64,000 nt of DNA, taken from the NCBI RefSeq assembly GCF_004353915.1, contig NZ_SMRP01000010.1, forward strand, positions 106,417 to 170,416, read 5' to 3'. Of the stretch, positions 43,242-51,486 are shown one piece after another. Positions within the stretch are counted from its first letter, which is position 1; every line of letters begins with the position of its first letter. Origin of the DNA: Paraburkholderia silviterrae. Its GTDB lineage: Bacteria > Pseudomonadota > Gammaproteobacteria > Burkholderiales > Burkholderiaceae. The translations under genes and the position numbers were made by a program. The notes beneath the pieces were generated by a model. That model saw nothing but the letters and a program-made list of their open reading frames with translations, had not been told where the DNA came from and did not search any database.

Positions 43242-44507
43242 ATGAACGTCGAGATTTCTTCCACGCTTCTGGAGCCGCCTGGCCAGACGGGCGAACCGCG
43301 GCGCGCGCACGCGCCTTCGAATCCACCGGCGCGCATCGAGGACGACGCAAACGCGATTGCCACCGCGCAACGTCTTGCGAGTGCATTTGCACAGGACGCG
43401 GCGCTGCGCGACCGCGAGCGCCGTTTGCCCTGGGCCGAACTCGATGCGTTCGTCGCGAGCGGCCTGTGGACGATCACGGTGCCGCGCGAACATGGTGGCC
43501 CGGGCGTGAAGAGCGGCACGCTCGCCGAGGTGACGGCGACCATAGCCGCGGCGGACGGCTCGCTTGGGCAGATTCCGCAGGATCATTTTTACGCGCTCGA
43601 AGTGCTGCGCGTGGGTGGGAGCGCGCAGCAGCAGCGTTTCTTTTACGCTCGCGTGCTTGCGGGCGAGCGCTTCGGCAATGCGCTGGCCGAGATCGGCCAC
43701 AAGGATTTCCAGCGCCGCACGCGCCTTTCGCGCGATGCACACGGCTGGCGCGTCGACGGCCGCAAGTTCTATTGCACAGGCGCGCTCTACACGCATTGGA
43801 TTCCCACGCTGGTGGTGAGCGAGGAAGCGGGCCGCGACGTGACGTATCTCGCGTTCGTGCCGCGCGGGGCGCCGGGCGTGACGATCACGGATGACTGGGA
43901 CGGCTTCGGCCAGCGCGTGACGGGCAGCGGCTCGGTGCAGTTCGACGACGTGCGCGTCGAGCAGGAATGGATCGTGCCATTCCAGGCGTCGTTCGAGCGG
44001 CCGACGACCATCGGGCCAGTCGCGCAGATCCTTCACGCGGCCATCGATCTCGGGCAGGCGCGCGGCGCCTTCGAAGCGGCGCTCCAGTTCGTGCGCGAGC
44101 ACTCGCGCCCGTGGATCGACGCGAAGGTCGAGCGTGCCGCCGACGATCCGCTCACGCTGGCGCAATTCGGCGATCTCTCTGCACGTCTGTCCGCTGCCGA
44201 GGCGCTGGTGCGCCGCGCGGGCCGCTACGTGGACGCCGCACAGGCTGCGCCGGACGAGCGCACGGTAGCCGAGGCATCGATTGCCGTGGCCGAAGCGCGC
44301 GCGCTCACCACGACGGTTTCGCTCGAGGCAGGCTCGCGCCTTTTCGAGCTGGCAGGCACGGCGGCCACGCTCGACGGTCTCGGGCTCGACCGTTTCTGGC
44401 GCAACGCGCGCACGCACACACTGCACGACCCCGTGCGCTGGAAGTATCACGCGGTCGGCAACTTCTATCTGAACGATGTGCTGCCGCCACGGCACGGAGC
44501 CTTGTGA
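43242..44507 (+). CDS. SfnB-family acyl-CoA-dehydrogenase-fold protein, copy 2
   Basis: A 421-residue paralogue of the preceding protein with the same blocks (LPWAELDAFVASGLWTITVP, LGQIPQDHFYALEVLRVGG, GRKFYCTGALYTHWIPTLVV, FWRNARTHTLHDPVRWKYHA). Differences in the substrate-pocket region suggest distinct substrates or partner use. Its TGA overlaps the ATG of the monooxygenase (TGATG), indicating translational coupling. SfnB proteins probably hand on flavin-linked oxidation steps with LLM monooxygenases; the exact reaction is not settled. Confidence 0.9.
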   Translation: MNVEISSTLLEPPGQTGEPRRAHAPSNPPARIEDDANAIATAQRLASAFAQDAALRDRERRLPWAELDAFVASGLWTITVPREHGGPGVKSGTLAEVTATIAAADGSLGQIPQDHFYALEVLRVGGSAQQQRFFYARVLAGERFGNALAEIGHKDFQRRTRLSRDAHGWRVDGRKFYCTGALYTHWIPTLVVSEEAGRDVTYLAFVPRGAPGVTITDDWDGFGQRVTGSGSVQFDDVRVEQEWIVPFQASFERPTTIGPVAQILHAAIDLGQARGAFEAALQFVREHSRPWIDAKVERAADDPLTLAQFGDLSARLSAAEALVRRAGRYVDAAQAAPDERTVAEASIAVAEARALTTTVSLEAGSRLFELAGTAATLDGLGLDRFWRNARTHTLHDPVRWKYHAVGNFYLNDVLPPRHGAL

Positions 44508-45883
44508 TGGCCAAACCGGACAAGAAGATTCTGCTCAACGCGTTCAACATGAATTGCGTGGGCCATATCAATCATGGGCTGTGGACGCATCCGCGCGACC
44601 GCTCGACCGACTACCGGCAACTGGCGTATTGGACCGATCTCGCGCGCACGCTCGAACGCGGTCTCTTCGACGGGCTCTTTCTCGCGGATATTGTGGGCGT
44701 CTACGACGTGTATCTACGCAATGTCGATGTGACGCTGCGCGAGTCGATCCAGTTGCCGGTGAACGACCCCACGCTACTAGTGCCCGCCATGGCGGCCGTT
44801 ACGCAGCATCTGGGCTTCGGCGTGACGGTGAATCTCTCATATGAGGCGCCGTATCTGCTCGCGCGGCGCTTTTCCACGCTCGATCACCTCACCCAGGGGC
44901 GCATTGGCTGGAACATCGTGACCGGCTATCTGGACAGCGCGGCGCGTGCCATGGGCGTGCCGCAGCAGTTGCCGCACGACGAGCGCTACGAGCGTGCCGA
45001 CGAATATCTGGAGGTGCTCTACAAGCTGTGGGAAGGCAGCTGGGAAGCGGACGCGGTGCTGCGCGACAAGGCGGCGCGCGTGTACGCGGATCCCGCGAAG
45101 GTCCATCGCGTGCGGCACGCGGGGCGCTATTACAACGTCGACGGCTACCATCTCGCCGAGCCTTCGCCGCAACGCACACCGGTGCTGTTCCAGGCGGGCA
45201 GCTCGGGACGCGGGCAGCGCTTTGCCGCGCGCCACGCCGAATGTGTGTTCATCTCGCCGCCCAATCGAGCGGTGGGACGCGAGACCGTGCGCGCGCTGCG
45301 CGAGCAAGTGGTGCGCGCCGGAAGGCGCCCCGATGACGTGAAGGTGTTCGTCGGCGCCGCGGTGGTGCCGGGCGCGACCGAGCGCGAGGCGCGCGAGAAG
45401 TACGCCGACTATCGCCACTATGCGAGCCGCGAGGCCGGGCTCGCGCATTTCGCGGCGAGCACGGGCGTCGACTACGCGCAATACGATCTCGACGCACCGG
45501 TCGACTACGCCGGAGGCAATGCGATCGAATCGGCCTCGCGCACGGCGAAGCAGCAAGGCTGGACGCGCCGCGCGCTGCTGGAGATGTTCGAGTTGGGCGG
45601 GCGATATCCGGCGATCGTCGGCAGTGCGGCGCAGGTCGCGGACGAACTGCAGGCGTGGGTGGAAGAGGCCGGCGTGGATGGCTTCAACCTGAGCCGCACC
45701 GTGGTGCCGGAGAGCTATGAGGATTTCGTCGATCTGGTCGTTCCAGAGTTGCAAAATCGCGGTCTCTACAAGACCGCGTACGAGGCGGGCACGCTGCGCC
45801 ACAAGCTGTTTGGCGCGGGCGACACACTGCCGGAACGTCACGCGGGCGCGGCGTTCCGGCATGAGGTGGCCACGCCCGCGTGA
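44507..45883 (+). CDS. FMN-dependent monooxygenase, NtaA/SnaA/DszA family, DmoA-like
   Basis: A 458-residue luciferase-like monooxygenase that uses FMNH2 from a separate reductase. It follows the DmoA (dimethyl sulfide monooxygenase) pattern: ILLNAFNMNCVGHINHGLWT, ADIVGVYDVY, RFSTLDHLTQGRIGWNIVTG, YKLWEGSWEADAVLRDKAAR and PVLFQAGSSGRGQRFAARHA. The ATG at 44507 overlaps the previous stop. Substrate could be a thioether, sulfone or aminopolycarboxylate; the SfnB neighbours favour sulfur. No flavin reductase gene is adjacent. Four copies of a 15-bp repeat follow the stop. Confidence 0.9.
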   Translation: MAKPDKKILLNAFNMNCVGHINHGLWTHPRDRSTDYRQLAYWTDLARTLERGLFDGLFLADIVGVYDVYLRNVDVTLRESIQLPVNDPTLLVPAMAAVTQHLGFGVTVNLSYEAPYLLARRFSTLDHLTQGRIGWNIVTGYLDSAARAMGVPQQLPHDERYERADEYLEVLYKLWEGSWEADAVLRDKAARVYADPAKVHRVRHAGRYYNVDGYHLAEPSPQRTPVLFQAGSSGRGQRFAARHAECVFISPPNRAVGRETVRALREQVVRAGRRPDDVKVFVGAAVVPGATEREAREKYADYRHYASREAGLAHFAASTGVDYAQYDLDAPVDYAGGNAIESASRTAKQQGWTRRALLEMFELGGRYPAIVGSAAQVADELQAWVEEAGVDGFNLSRTVVPESYEDFVDLVVPELQNRGLYKTAYEAGTLRHKLFGAGDTLPERHAGAAFRHEVATPA

Positions 45884-45885
45884 GT

Positions 45886-45945
45886 GTAGCGACGCCCGGC
45901 GTAGCGACGCGCGGCGTAACTACGCCCGGCGTAGCGACGCCCGGC
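45886..45945 (+). repeat. 15-bp tandem repeat x4 after the monooxygenase gene
   Basis: GTAGCGACGCCCGGC is repeated four times without spacers (copies 2 and 3 differ by one and two bases), starting 3 bases after the stop codon. Each unit contains a stop or near-stop (GTAG/GTAA), so the tract is non-coding on the plus strand. There are no unique spacers, so it is not CRISPR. Confidence 0.9.
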
Positions 45946-46021
45946 GCGGAGGTGTCCAACGCCGCTGGCGTGCGGATTGGAGGAGATCGGCGCAATATTG
46001 GCTATGGTGATATTTCCTGTT

Positions 46022-46068
46022 TATGCCTGTAAGCGATATTGGCAAAATATCGTCTACAGGCATATAAT
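46022..46068 (+). promoter_or_regulatory. hipBA promoter embedded in a nested palindrome
   Basis: TATGCCTGTA (46022-46031) pairs with TACAGGCATA (46055-46064), and inside it CGATATT (46034-46040) pairs with AATATCG (46046-46052), both centred on 46043. The promoter TTGGCA (46039-46044) and TATAAT (46063-46068), spacer 18, lies within and across it, so a bound HipB dimer pair would block RNA polymerase. This fits autorepression of the toxin-antitoxin operon. Confidence 0.8.
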
Positions 46069-46094
46069 CGATTTATGCTTCACAGGAATATCCC

Positions 46095-46358
46095 ATGAAG
46101 ATCATCGTCCATACGCCGACGGGACTCGCCGAGATCCTGCAGTCGGCCAGAAAGGCGTGCGGCATGACCCAGGCCCAGGCGGCCGCATCGCTCGGCATCG
46201 GGCAGCCGCGTCTGTCCGCGCTCGAAACCACCGGCACGGCCAGCATCTCGCTGAACCAGATGCTCGCGTTGTTCGCGCTCTACGACCTCGAACTGTGCGT
46301 GCAATCGCGCGACCAGGGAGAGCTCTACGAGGCGCGCGAAGACCAGCCGGAGTGGTAG
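46095..46358 (+). CDS. hipB: HipB-type antitoxin, XRE-family DNA-binding protein
   Basis: An 87-residue protein with an XRE helix-turn-helix (LQSARKACGMTQAQAAASLG, IGQPRLSALETTGTASISLN), then a short tail with acidic residues. HipB proteins bind operators upstream of hipBA and neutralise the HipA kinase. AGGA lies 7 bases before the ATG, and the gene is 3 bases before hipA. The nested palindrome upstream is its likely operator. Confidence 0.9.
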   Translation: MKIIVHTPTGLAEILQSARKACGMTQAQAAASLGIGQPRLSALETTGTASISLNQMLALFALYDLELCVQSRDQGELYEAREDQPEW

Positions 46359-46361
46359 GCG

Positions 46362-47687
46362 ATGGGGCGCAAATCGCACTCGCGCACGCTCTCGATCTGG
46401 GCCAACGGCGAGCGTGTCGGCACATGGACGCTCCCTCCAACGGGCGAGACCGAGCTGCGCTACGACCCGGCGTGGAAGGCTTCGGCGGCGGGGCGGCCGC
46501 TTTCGCTCTCGCTGCCATTCGGCGTGGGCGAGCGGCCGCTGCGCGGCGCGCGCGTCTATAACTACTTCGACAATCTGCTGCCCGACAGCACACAGATTCG
46601 CAGGCGCATCGCGGCGCGCTTTAGCACCGACTCGCTCGGTGCGTTCGATCTGCTCAAGGCGATCGGACGCGATTGCGTGGGTGCGGTGCAACTGCTGGTC
46701 GAGGACGAGACGCCCGAGCGCATCGACCATATCGAGGGCACGCCACTCGACGATGCCGCTATCGAGCGGCTCCTGCTCGAAACCTCGGGCGCGCTGCCGG
46801 GCGGCACGGGCGCGCCCGACGAAGAGTTGCGCATATCGCTCGCGGGCGCGCAGGAAAAGACCGCGCTGCTCTATCACGAGGGCCGCTGGCATCTGCCGCA
46901 CGGCGCCACGCCCACCACCCACATTCTCAAGCTGCCGCTCGGCCTGATCGGCCATCGCAAGGTGGACTTTCTTACCTCGGTGGAGAACGAGTGGCTCTGC
47001 CTTGCCTTGCTCAAGGCCTATGGATTGCCGGTTTCATCGGCGCGCATCGTCACATTCGGCGCGCAGAAAGTGCTGGCGGTCGAGCGCTTCGACCGCGCCG
47101 TTTCGCGCAGCGGCGCGCTGCTGCGTTTGCCACAAGAAGATTTTTGCCAGGCGCTCGGCGTTCCGCCGCACTTCAAGTACGAATCCCAGGGCGGCCCTGG
47201 CGTGCGCGAGATCTCTGAGCTCCTGCGCCAATCGCAGGCCGCGCGCGAAGACATCGAAACCTTCCTCACCGCGCAGATCGCCTTTTGGATGCTGGCCGCG
47301 CCCGATGGCCATGCGAAGAATTTCAGCCTGCGCCTCTTGCCGGGCGGTCGCTTCCAGCTCGCGCCGCTCTACGACGTCATGTCGATCTGGCCGGTGGAAG
47401 GCGATGGCGGCAATCAATGGTCGTGGCACAAGGCCACGCTGGCGATGGCGGTGTGGGGCAAGAGCCGGCACTATCGCATGCGCGACGTGAAGCGCGCGCA
47501 TTTCGATGCCACGGCGCAGCTGTGCCACTACGGCCCCGATGCCGCGCCGATTATCGAGCGTCTGGTCGCGCGCACCCCGGCAGTCATCGACGAGGTGACT
47601 GCCACGTTGCCGGAGGGGTTTCCGGAGCGCGTGGCCGCGAAGCTGTTCGACGGGCTGCGCTTCTCCGCGCAGCGGCTCGCTTCGTAG
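46362..47687 (+). CDS. hipA: HipA-family serine/threonine kinase toxin
   Basis: A 441-residue HipA kinase. The N-terminal subdomain (LSIWANGERVGTWTL) is followed by ISLAGAQEKTALLY, matching the regulatory phosphorylation loop of E. coli HipA; catalytic residues are in APDGHAKNFSL (Asp and Asn) and PLYDVMS. The E. coli protein phosphorylates glutamyl-tRNA synthetase and induces persistence; that target is assumed for this family only. It is co-transcribed with hipB and convergent with catC. All motifs seem intact, so it is probably active. Confidence 0.93.
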   Translation: MGRKSHSRTLSIWANGERVGTWTLPPTGETELRYDPAWKASAAGRPLSLSLPFGVGERPLRGARVYNYFDNLLPDSTQIRRRIAARFSTDSLGAFDLLKAIGRDCVGAVQLLVEDETPERIDHIEGTPLDDAAIERLLLETSGALPGGTGAPDEELRISLAGAQEKTALLYHEGRWHLPHGATPTTHILKLPLGLIGHRKVDFLTSVENEWLCLALLKAYGLPVSSARIVTFGAQKVLAVERFDRAVSRSGALLRLPQEDFCQALGVPPHFKYESQGGPGVREISELLRQSQAAREDIETFLTAQIAFWMLAAPDGHAKNFSLRLLPGGRFQLAPLYDVMSIWPVEGDGGNQWSWHKATLAMAVWGKSRHYRMRDVKRAHFDATAQLCHYGPDAAPIIERLVARTPAVIDEVTATLPEGFPERVAAKLFDGLRFSAQRLAS

Positions 47688-47735
47688 CTTCGCCACCGCG
47701 CTCGTGAAGCTTCCCGCGCGCGGCGCAAGGAAAGA

Positions 47736-48014
47736 TCAGCGGATGGAAGAGGGGTGCTTTGCGAGCGGCGTGACGTGCACCTTCATATACGGGAAGAGCG
47801 GCAGCCCGGAAAGCAGCGTGTGCAGCTCGTCGTTCGACTCCACGTCGAAGACGCTGTAGTTCGCGTATTCGCCCACCACGCGATAGAGCGCCTGCCATTT
47901 GCCTTGTCGCTGCAGATCCTGCGAGTAGGCCTTTTCGCGCGCCTTGATCTCGTCGGCTTGCGCGGCGGGCATGTCGGTGGGGATGTGCACATCCATACGT
48001 ACCAGAAACAGCAT
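47736..48014 (-). CDS. catC: Muconolactone delta-isomerase
   Basis: A 92-residue CatC, starting MLFLVRMDVHIPTDMPAAQA as the family does; an 18-base upstream extension is ignored because GAGGA precedes the ATG at 48014. It isomerises (+)-muconolactone to beta-ketoadipate enol-lactone. Conserved parts include YRVVGEYANYSVFDVESNDE and LPLFPYMKVHVTPLAKHPSS. It follows catB by 27 bases. The next enzyme (enol-lactonase) is not in the window. Confidence 0.95.
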   Translation of the reverse strand: MLFLVRMDVHIPTDMPAAQADEIKAREKAYSQDLQRQGKWQALYRVVGEYANYSVFDVESNDELHTLLSGLPLFPYMKVHVTPLAKHPSSIR

Positions 48015-48041
48015 CGTTCGATCCTCAGTCAATTAAAGTAA

Positions 48042-49187
48042 TCAGGAAGTCGCGACGCTCGCACGCGGCTTGTCGCGACGATAATGCGCCAGCTTGTCTT
48101 CGTCGAGCGCGACACCAAGCCCGGGGCCATCCGGCAGATGCAGGCAGAAGTCGCGATACGCGGGCCGCTCGACCACAACATCGTCCTTCACGAGCAACGG
48201 CCCGAACAGCTCCGTGCCCCACGCAAGCCTTGGCAGCGTCGCAAAGCAATGCGCCGCCGCGAGCGTGCCCACGCTGCCTTCGAGCATCGTACCGCCGTAG
48301 AGCGCCATGCCGCCCGCGTCGCCCACGGCGGCGGTGCGCAGCGTGCCGTAGAGACCGCCCGACTTCATGATCTTAAGCGCGAACACGTCGGCGCACGCGC
48401 CGCGCACGAGGTCGATGGCGTCCTCGGGCCCCATCAGCGTTTCATCGGCCATGATCGGCACGACGAAGCGTGCTGCCAGCCGCGCGAGCGCCGCGCGCTG
48501 CTCGCGCGGCACCGGCTGCTCGATCAGGTCGATGCCGGCCGCTTCGAGCATGGCGATGCCGGTTGCGGCCTCGGCTTCGTTCCACGCCTGATTGACGTCC
48601 ACGGTCACGCGGGCACGCTCGCCCAGCGCGCGCTTGATGGCCGACACGTGCGCCACGTCTTCGCGTACGCTGCGCCGGCCGATCTTGAGCTTGAAGGTGT
48701 CGTGGCGGCGCTCGGCGAGCCAGCGCTCGGCTTCCTCGATATCGCGCTGCGTGTCGCCGCTTGCGAGCGTCCACAGCGTGGGCAAGGCGGTGCGCACCGC
48801 GCCGCCGAGCAGCGTGGAGAGCGAAACGCCCAGGCGCTTGCCCTGCGCGTCGAGCAGCGCTGTTTCCAGCGCGCACTTTGCGAAGCGGTTGCCGCGCGCG
48901 ACCTTGTCGAGCCGGGCCATGGCCGCGTGCACATTGGTTGCGTCCACACCTTTGAGCGCGGGCGCGAGATAGGTGTCGATGGTGAGCTTGATGCCTTCGG
49001 GGCTTTCGTCGCCATACGAGAGGCCGCCGATGGTGGTGGCCTCGCCGATGCCTTCGATGCCGTCGCTGCAGCGCAATCTGACAATGACGAGCGTCTGCTG
49101 CTGCATGGTGGCCATTGCGAGCTGGTGGGCGCGAATGGTCGGCAGATCCACGAGGATCGCTTCAACGGAGCTTACGGTTGCGTTCAT
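48042..49187 (-). CDS. catB: Muconate cycloisomerase
   Basis: A 381-residue enolase-superfamily enzyme converting cis,cis-muconate to muconolactone. Family hallmarks are the N-terminal VEAILVDLPTIRAHQLAM, the Lys-x-Lys of FKLKIGRR, the metal-binding DVNQAW and the EQPV strand; a C-terminal GTMLEGSVGTLAAAH block is also present. It is followed by catC in one operon. A perfect ATAC-N7-GTAT site lies 84-98 bases upstream, the usual operator for CatR/CatM-type regulators. The start has only a weak CAGG box close to the ATG. Confidence 0.96.
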   Translation of the reverse strand: MNATVSSVEAILVDLPTIRAHQLAMATMQQQTLVIVRLRCSDGIEGIGEATTIGGLSYGDESPEGIKLTIDTYLAPALKGVDATNVHAAMARLDKVARGNRFAKCALETALLDAQGKRLGVSLSTLLGGAVRTALPTLWTLASGDTQRDIEEAERWLAERRHDTFKLKIGRRSVREDVAHVSAIKRALGERARVTVDVNQAWNEAEAATGIAMLEAAGIDLIEQPVPREQRAALARLAARFVVPIMADETLMGPEDAIDLVRGACADVFALKIMKSGGLYGTLRTAAVGDAGGMALYGGTMLEGSVGTLAAAHCFATLPRLAWGTELFGPLLVKDDVVVERPAYRDFCLHLPDGPGLGVALDEDKLAHYRRDKPRASVATS

Positions 49188-49270
49188 ACCTGGCAGATTG
49201 GGTCAAGTGATTTGAGCCGAGTATGCAGGCCGTTCGATCGGCATGTCCAACACCGAAAATGTCTAAATCG

Positions 49271-49285
49271 ATACTCGCCGGGTAT
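49271..49285 (-). promoter_or_regulatory. LysR-type operator upstream of catB
   Basis: ATACTCGCCGGGTAT fits ATAC-N7-GTAT (T-N11-A) exactly, the consensus known for the muconate-responsive LysR regulators BenM/CatM/CatR. It lies in the 117-base gap between catR and catB, 84-98 bases before the catB start. A second half-site was not clear here. Confidence 0.65.
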
Positions 49286-49304
49286 GGTGCCGGCGGGTAC
49301 TGGC

Positions 49305-50222
49305 TTAGCGCTCCGGCGGCGCGAGGTGCTCCATCTTGCCTTCTTCATAGAGCACGTAGATGAGGTCGAGCATGCGGCGCACGTCCTCGGATTCGTCGAG
49401 CATGCGCATGCTCATGATGATGGGCGAGACGAGATTCGCGTCGTCGAGATCCTTGTACGAGACGTCGTCGCGCTTGAGACCATAGACGCTGCTGGGCACG
49501 ATCGAGATACCTTCGCCCGCTGCCACGAGGCCGAGCGCGATCTGCAACTCGCGCGCCTCATAAACGCGCTGCGGTTCGAGCGCCCGATCGTGAAAGGCCG
49601 CGAGCACCTGGTCCGCATAGCTGGGGCGCGGGTGCTTCGGGTAAATGATGAGGGTCTCGTTGACCACGTCGCGCAGCGACAGCAGCGCCTTGGCCTCGAT
49701 GAGCGGGTGCCCGAGCGGCAGCGCGACGATCAGGCGTTCCTCGCGCAGCACCACGCGGCGAATGCTCGGATCCTCGAGGCGGATGCGCCCGAACCCCACG
49801 TCGATGCGGCCCTCCTTGAGGGCCTTGATCTGCTCCATCGTCGTCATTTCGACGAGGCTCAATTCGACTGCGCCATTCTCCTGACGATAACGCCGGATGA
49901 TTTTCGGCAGCATGCCGTAAAGCGTCGAGGCGACGAAACCCACCGAAAGACTGCGCTCGATCTTGCCCACGCGCCGCGTCATGGACTCGAGCTCGGCAGT
50001 CTGCGCGAGCAGCTGCACCGCGTGCTGATAGAAGAAGCGGCCGGTGTCGGTGAGCTTGAGCGGGCGCGAATCGCGCTCGAAGAGTTGCACGCCCAGCATC
50101 TCCTCGAGCTGCTGGATTTGCCGCGAGAGCGGCGGCTGCGCGATGTGCAGCCGCTGGGCGGCGCGCGTGAAATTGCGCTCTTCGGCCACGGCCACGAAGT
50201 AGCGCAGGTGTCTCAGCTCCAT
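49305..50222 (-). CDS. catR: LysR-type regulator CatR
   Basis: A 305-residue LysR-type transcriptional regulator. The N-terminus MELRHLRYFVAVAEERNFTR is a canonical LTTR winged helix-turn-helix, and the C-terminal effector domain would bind cis,cis-muconate. I start it at 50222 because GCAGG lies 7 bases upstream; an ATG at 50228 is also possible. It is divergent from catA and upstream of catBC in the same direction. Sites of ATAC-N7-GTAT type lie in both control regions, so it probably activates both catA-ben and catBC. Confidence 0.93.
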   Translation of the reverse strand: MELRHLRYFVAVAEERNFTRAAQRLHIAQPPLSRQIQQLEEMLGVQLFERDSRPLKLTDTGRFFYQHAVQLLAQTAELESMTRRVGKIERSLSVGFVASTLYGMLPKIIRRYRQENGAVELSLVEMTTMEQIKALKEGRIDVGFGRIRLEDPSIRRVVLREERLIVALPLGHPLIEAKALLSLRDVVNETLIIYPKHPRPSYADQVLAAFHDRALEPQRVYEARELQIALGLVAAGEGISIVPSSVYGLKRDDVSYKDLDDANLVSPIIMSMRMLDESEDVRRMLDLIYVLYEEGKMEHLAPPER

Positions 50223-50226
50223 GTTC

Positions 50227-50263
50227 ATACCTGCTGGATATGGTCCTGATACTAAATCAGTGT
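50227..50263 (+). promoter_or_regulatory. Paired LysR-type sites in the catR-catA control region
   Basis: ATACCTGCTGGATAT (50227-50241) and ATACTAAATCAGTGT (50249-50263) both fit ATAC-N7-RTRT, and their centres are 22 bases apart, two helical turns. This is the layout of recognition and activation sites for a LysR tetramer, as in Acinetobacter BenM/CatM promoters. The first overlaps the upstream alternative start of catR; the pair probably controls catA and the ben genes while repressing catR. Confidence 0.7.
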
Positions 50264-50411
50264 TGGACGCGCCTGCCGCCGCCCAACTATGCTTCTCTCA
50301 CAGCAATCGCCGCAACTCATTATACCTTCGGAGCATGAGAACTCCGGTTTGTGGCGGCGAGAGAAACCCGGGACATTTTTCCCAGCAGATAACGAAGTGG
50401 AGACAGTAGCC

Positions 50412-51347
50412 ATGAGCGCGAAGGTATTCGACAGCAAGGAAGTCCAGGATCTGCTCAAAGCAGCCACCAATCTCGGCGGCGCGGGCGGCAACCCCCGTTT
50501 CAAACAGGTTCTCAATCGTCTGCTGGGCGACCTGTTCAAGGCCATCGACGATCTCGACATCACGCCCGATGAAGTCTGGGCCGGCATCAACTACCTGAAC
50601 AAGCTCGGCAAGGACGGCGAAGCCGCGCTCCTCGCTGCGGGCCTGGGTCTCGAGAAGTACCTCGACATCCGCATGGACGCAGCGGACAAGGCGGTCGGCA
50701 TCGAAGGCGGTACGCCGCGCACCATCGAAGGCCCGCTGTATGTGGCCGGCGCGCCGCTGCGCGACGGCGTGTCGAAGATCGACCTCAATCCTGACGCGGA
50801 CGCAGGCCCGCTCGTCATCCACGGCACGGTGACGGGTCCGGACGGCAAGCCGGTTGCAGGCGCGGTAGTGGAATGCTGGCATGCCAATTCGAAGGGCTTC
50901 TACTCGCACTTCGACCCTACGGGCGCGCAGAGCGAGTTCAACCTGCGCGGCGCGGTAAAGACCGGCGCCGACGGCAAGTACGAATTCCGTACGCTGATGC
51001 CGGTGGGCTACGGCTGTCCTCCGCAGGGCGCGACCCAGCAACTGCTGGATGAGATTGCCCGTCATGGCAACCGTCCCGCGCACGTGCACTTCTTCGTCAC
51101 CAGCGATAGCCACCGCAAGCTCACCACGCAATTCAATATCGAAGGCGATCCGCTGATCTGGGACGACTTCGCCTACGCCACCCGCGAGGAGCTGATTCCT
51201 GCCGTCGTGGAAAAAACCGGCGGTACGGCGCTGGGCCTGAAGGCCGACACGTACAAGGATATCGAGTTCAACTTTGCCCTGACCACGCTGGTGCAGGGCA
51301 AGGACAACCAGATCGTCAACCGCCCGCGCGTTTCAGCCACGGCGTAA
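50412..51347 (+). CDS. catA: Catechol 1,2-dioxygenase
   Basis: A 311-residue intradiol ring-cleavage dioxygenase that opens catechol to cis,cis-muconate using Fe(III). The N-terminal helical dimer domain (LNRLLGDLFKAIDDLDITPD) and the iron-ligand region with tyrosines (GPLYVAGAP, GYGCPPQG) and His-x-His (RPAHVHFFV) are all present. The start at 50412 is normal for the family; the frame is open to 50289. A GGAG box lies 9 bases upstream. It is followed 139 bases later by benA, so benzoate oxidation and catechol cleavage are probably co-expressed. Confidence 0.96.
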   Translation: MSAKVFDSKEVQDLLKAATNLGGAGGNPRFKQVLNRLLGDLFKAIDDLDITPDEVWAGINYLNKLGKDGEAALLAAGLGLEKYLDIRMDAADKAVGIEGGTPRTIEGPLYVAGAPLRDGVSKIDLNPDADAGPLVIHGTVTGPDGKPVAGAVVECWHANSKGFYSHFDPTGAQSEFNLRGAVKTGADGKYEFRTLMPVGYGCPPQGATQQLLDEIARHGNRPAHVHFFVTSDSHRKLTTQFNIEGDPLIWDDFAYATREELIPAVVEKTGGTALGLKADTYKDIEFNFALTTLVQGKDNQIVNRPRVSATA

Positions 51348-51486
51348 CAGGCCACAACGCGACCTCAACATCCCAACAGGGCGGCGGCCAGGTAGCGCCG
51401 CCGCCATAGCGGGATCCCCCAAGCATCATTCGATACCGGTGCGCGAATTCTGTGCAGGTGCCAGCTCGCGTCTACGGAGAGGAAAC

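Noticed and set aside
45886..45945. Tandem repeat considered as a CRISPR array
   Set aside because: Units are contiguous with no unique spacers and there are no cas genes.
46022..46064. Nested palindrome considered as a terminator after the monooxygenase gene
   Set aside because: The -35 and -10 boxes lie inside it and it directly precedes hipB.
48084..50249. 721-codon open frame on the plus strand opposite catB and catR
   Set aside because: It has no recognisable domain and covers two certain genes plus their operator site.
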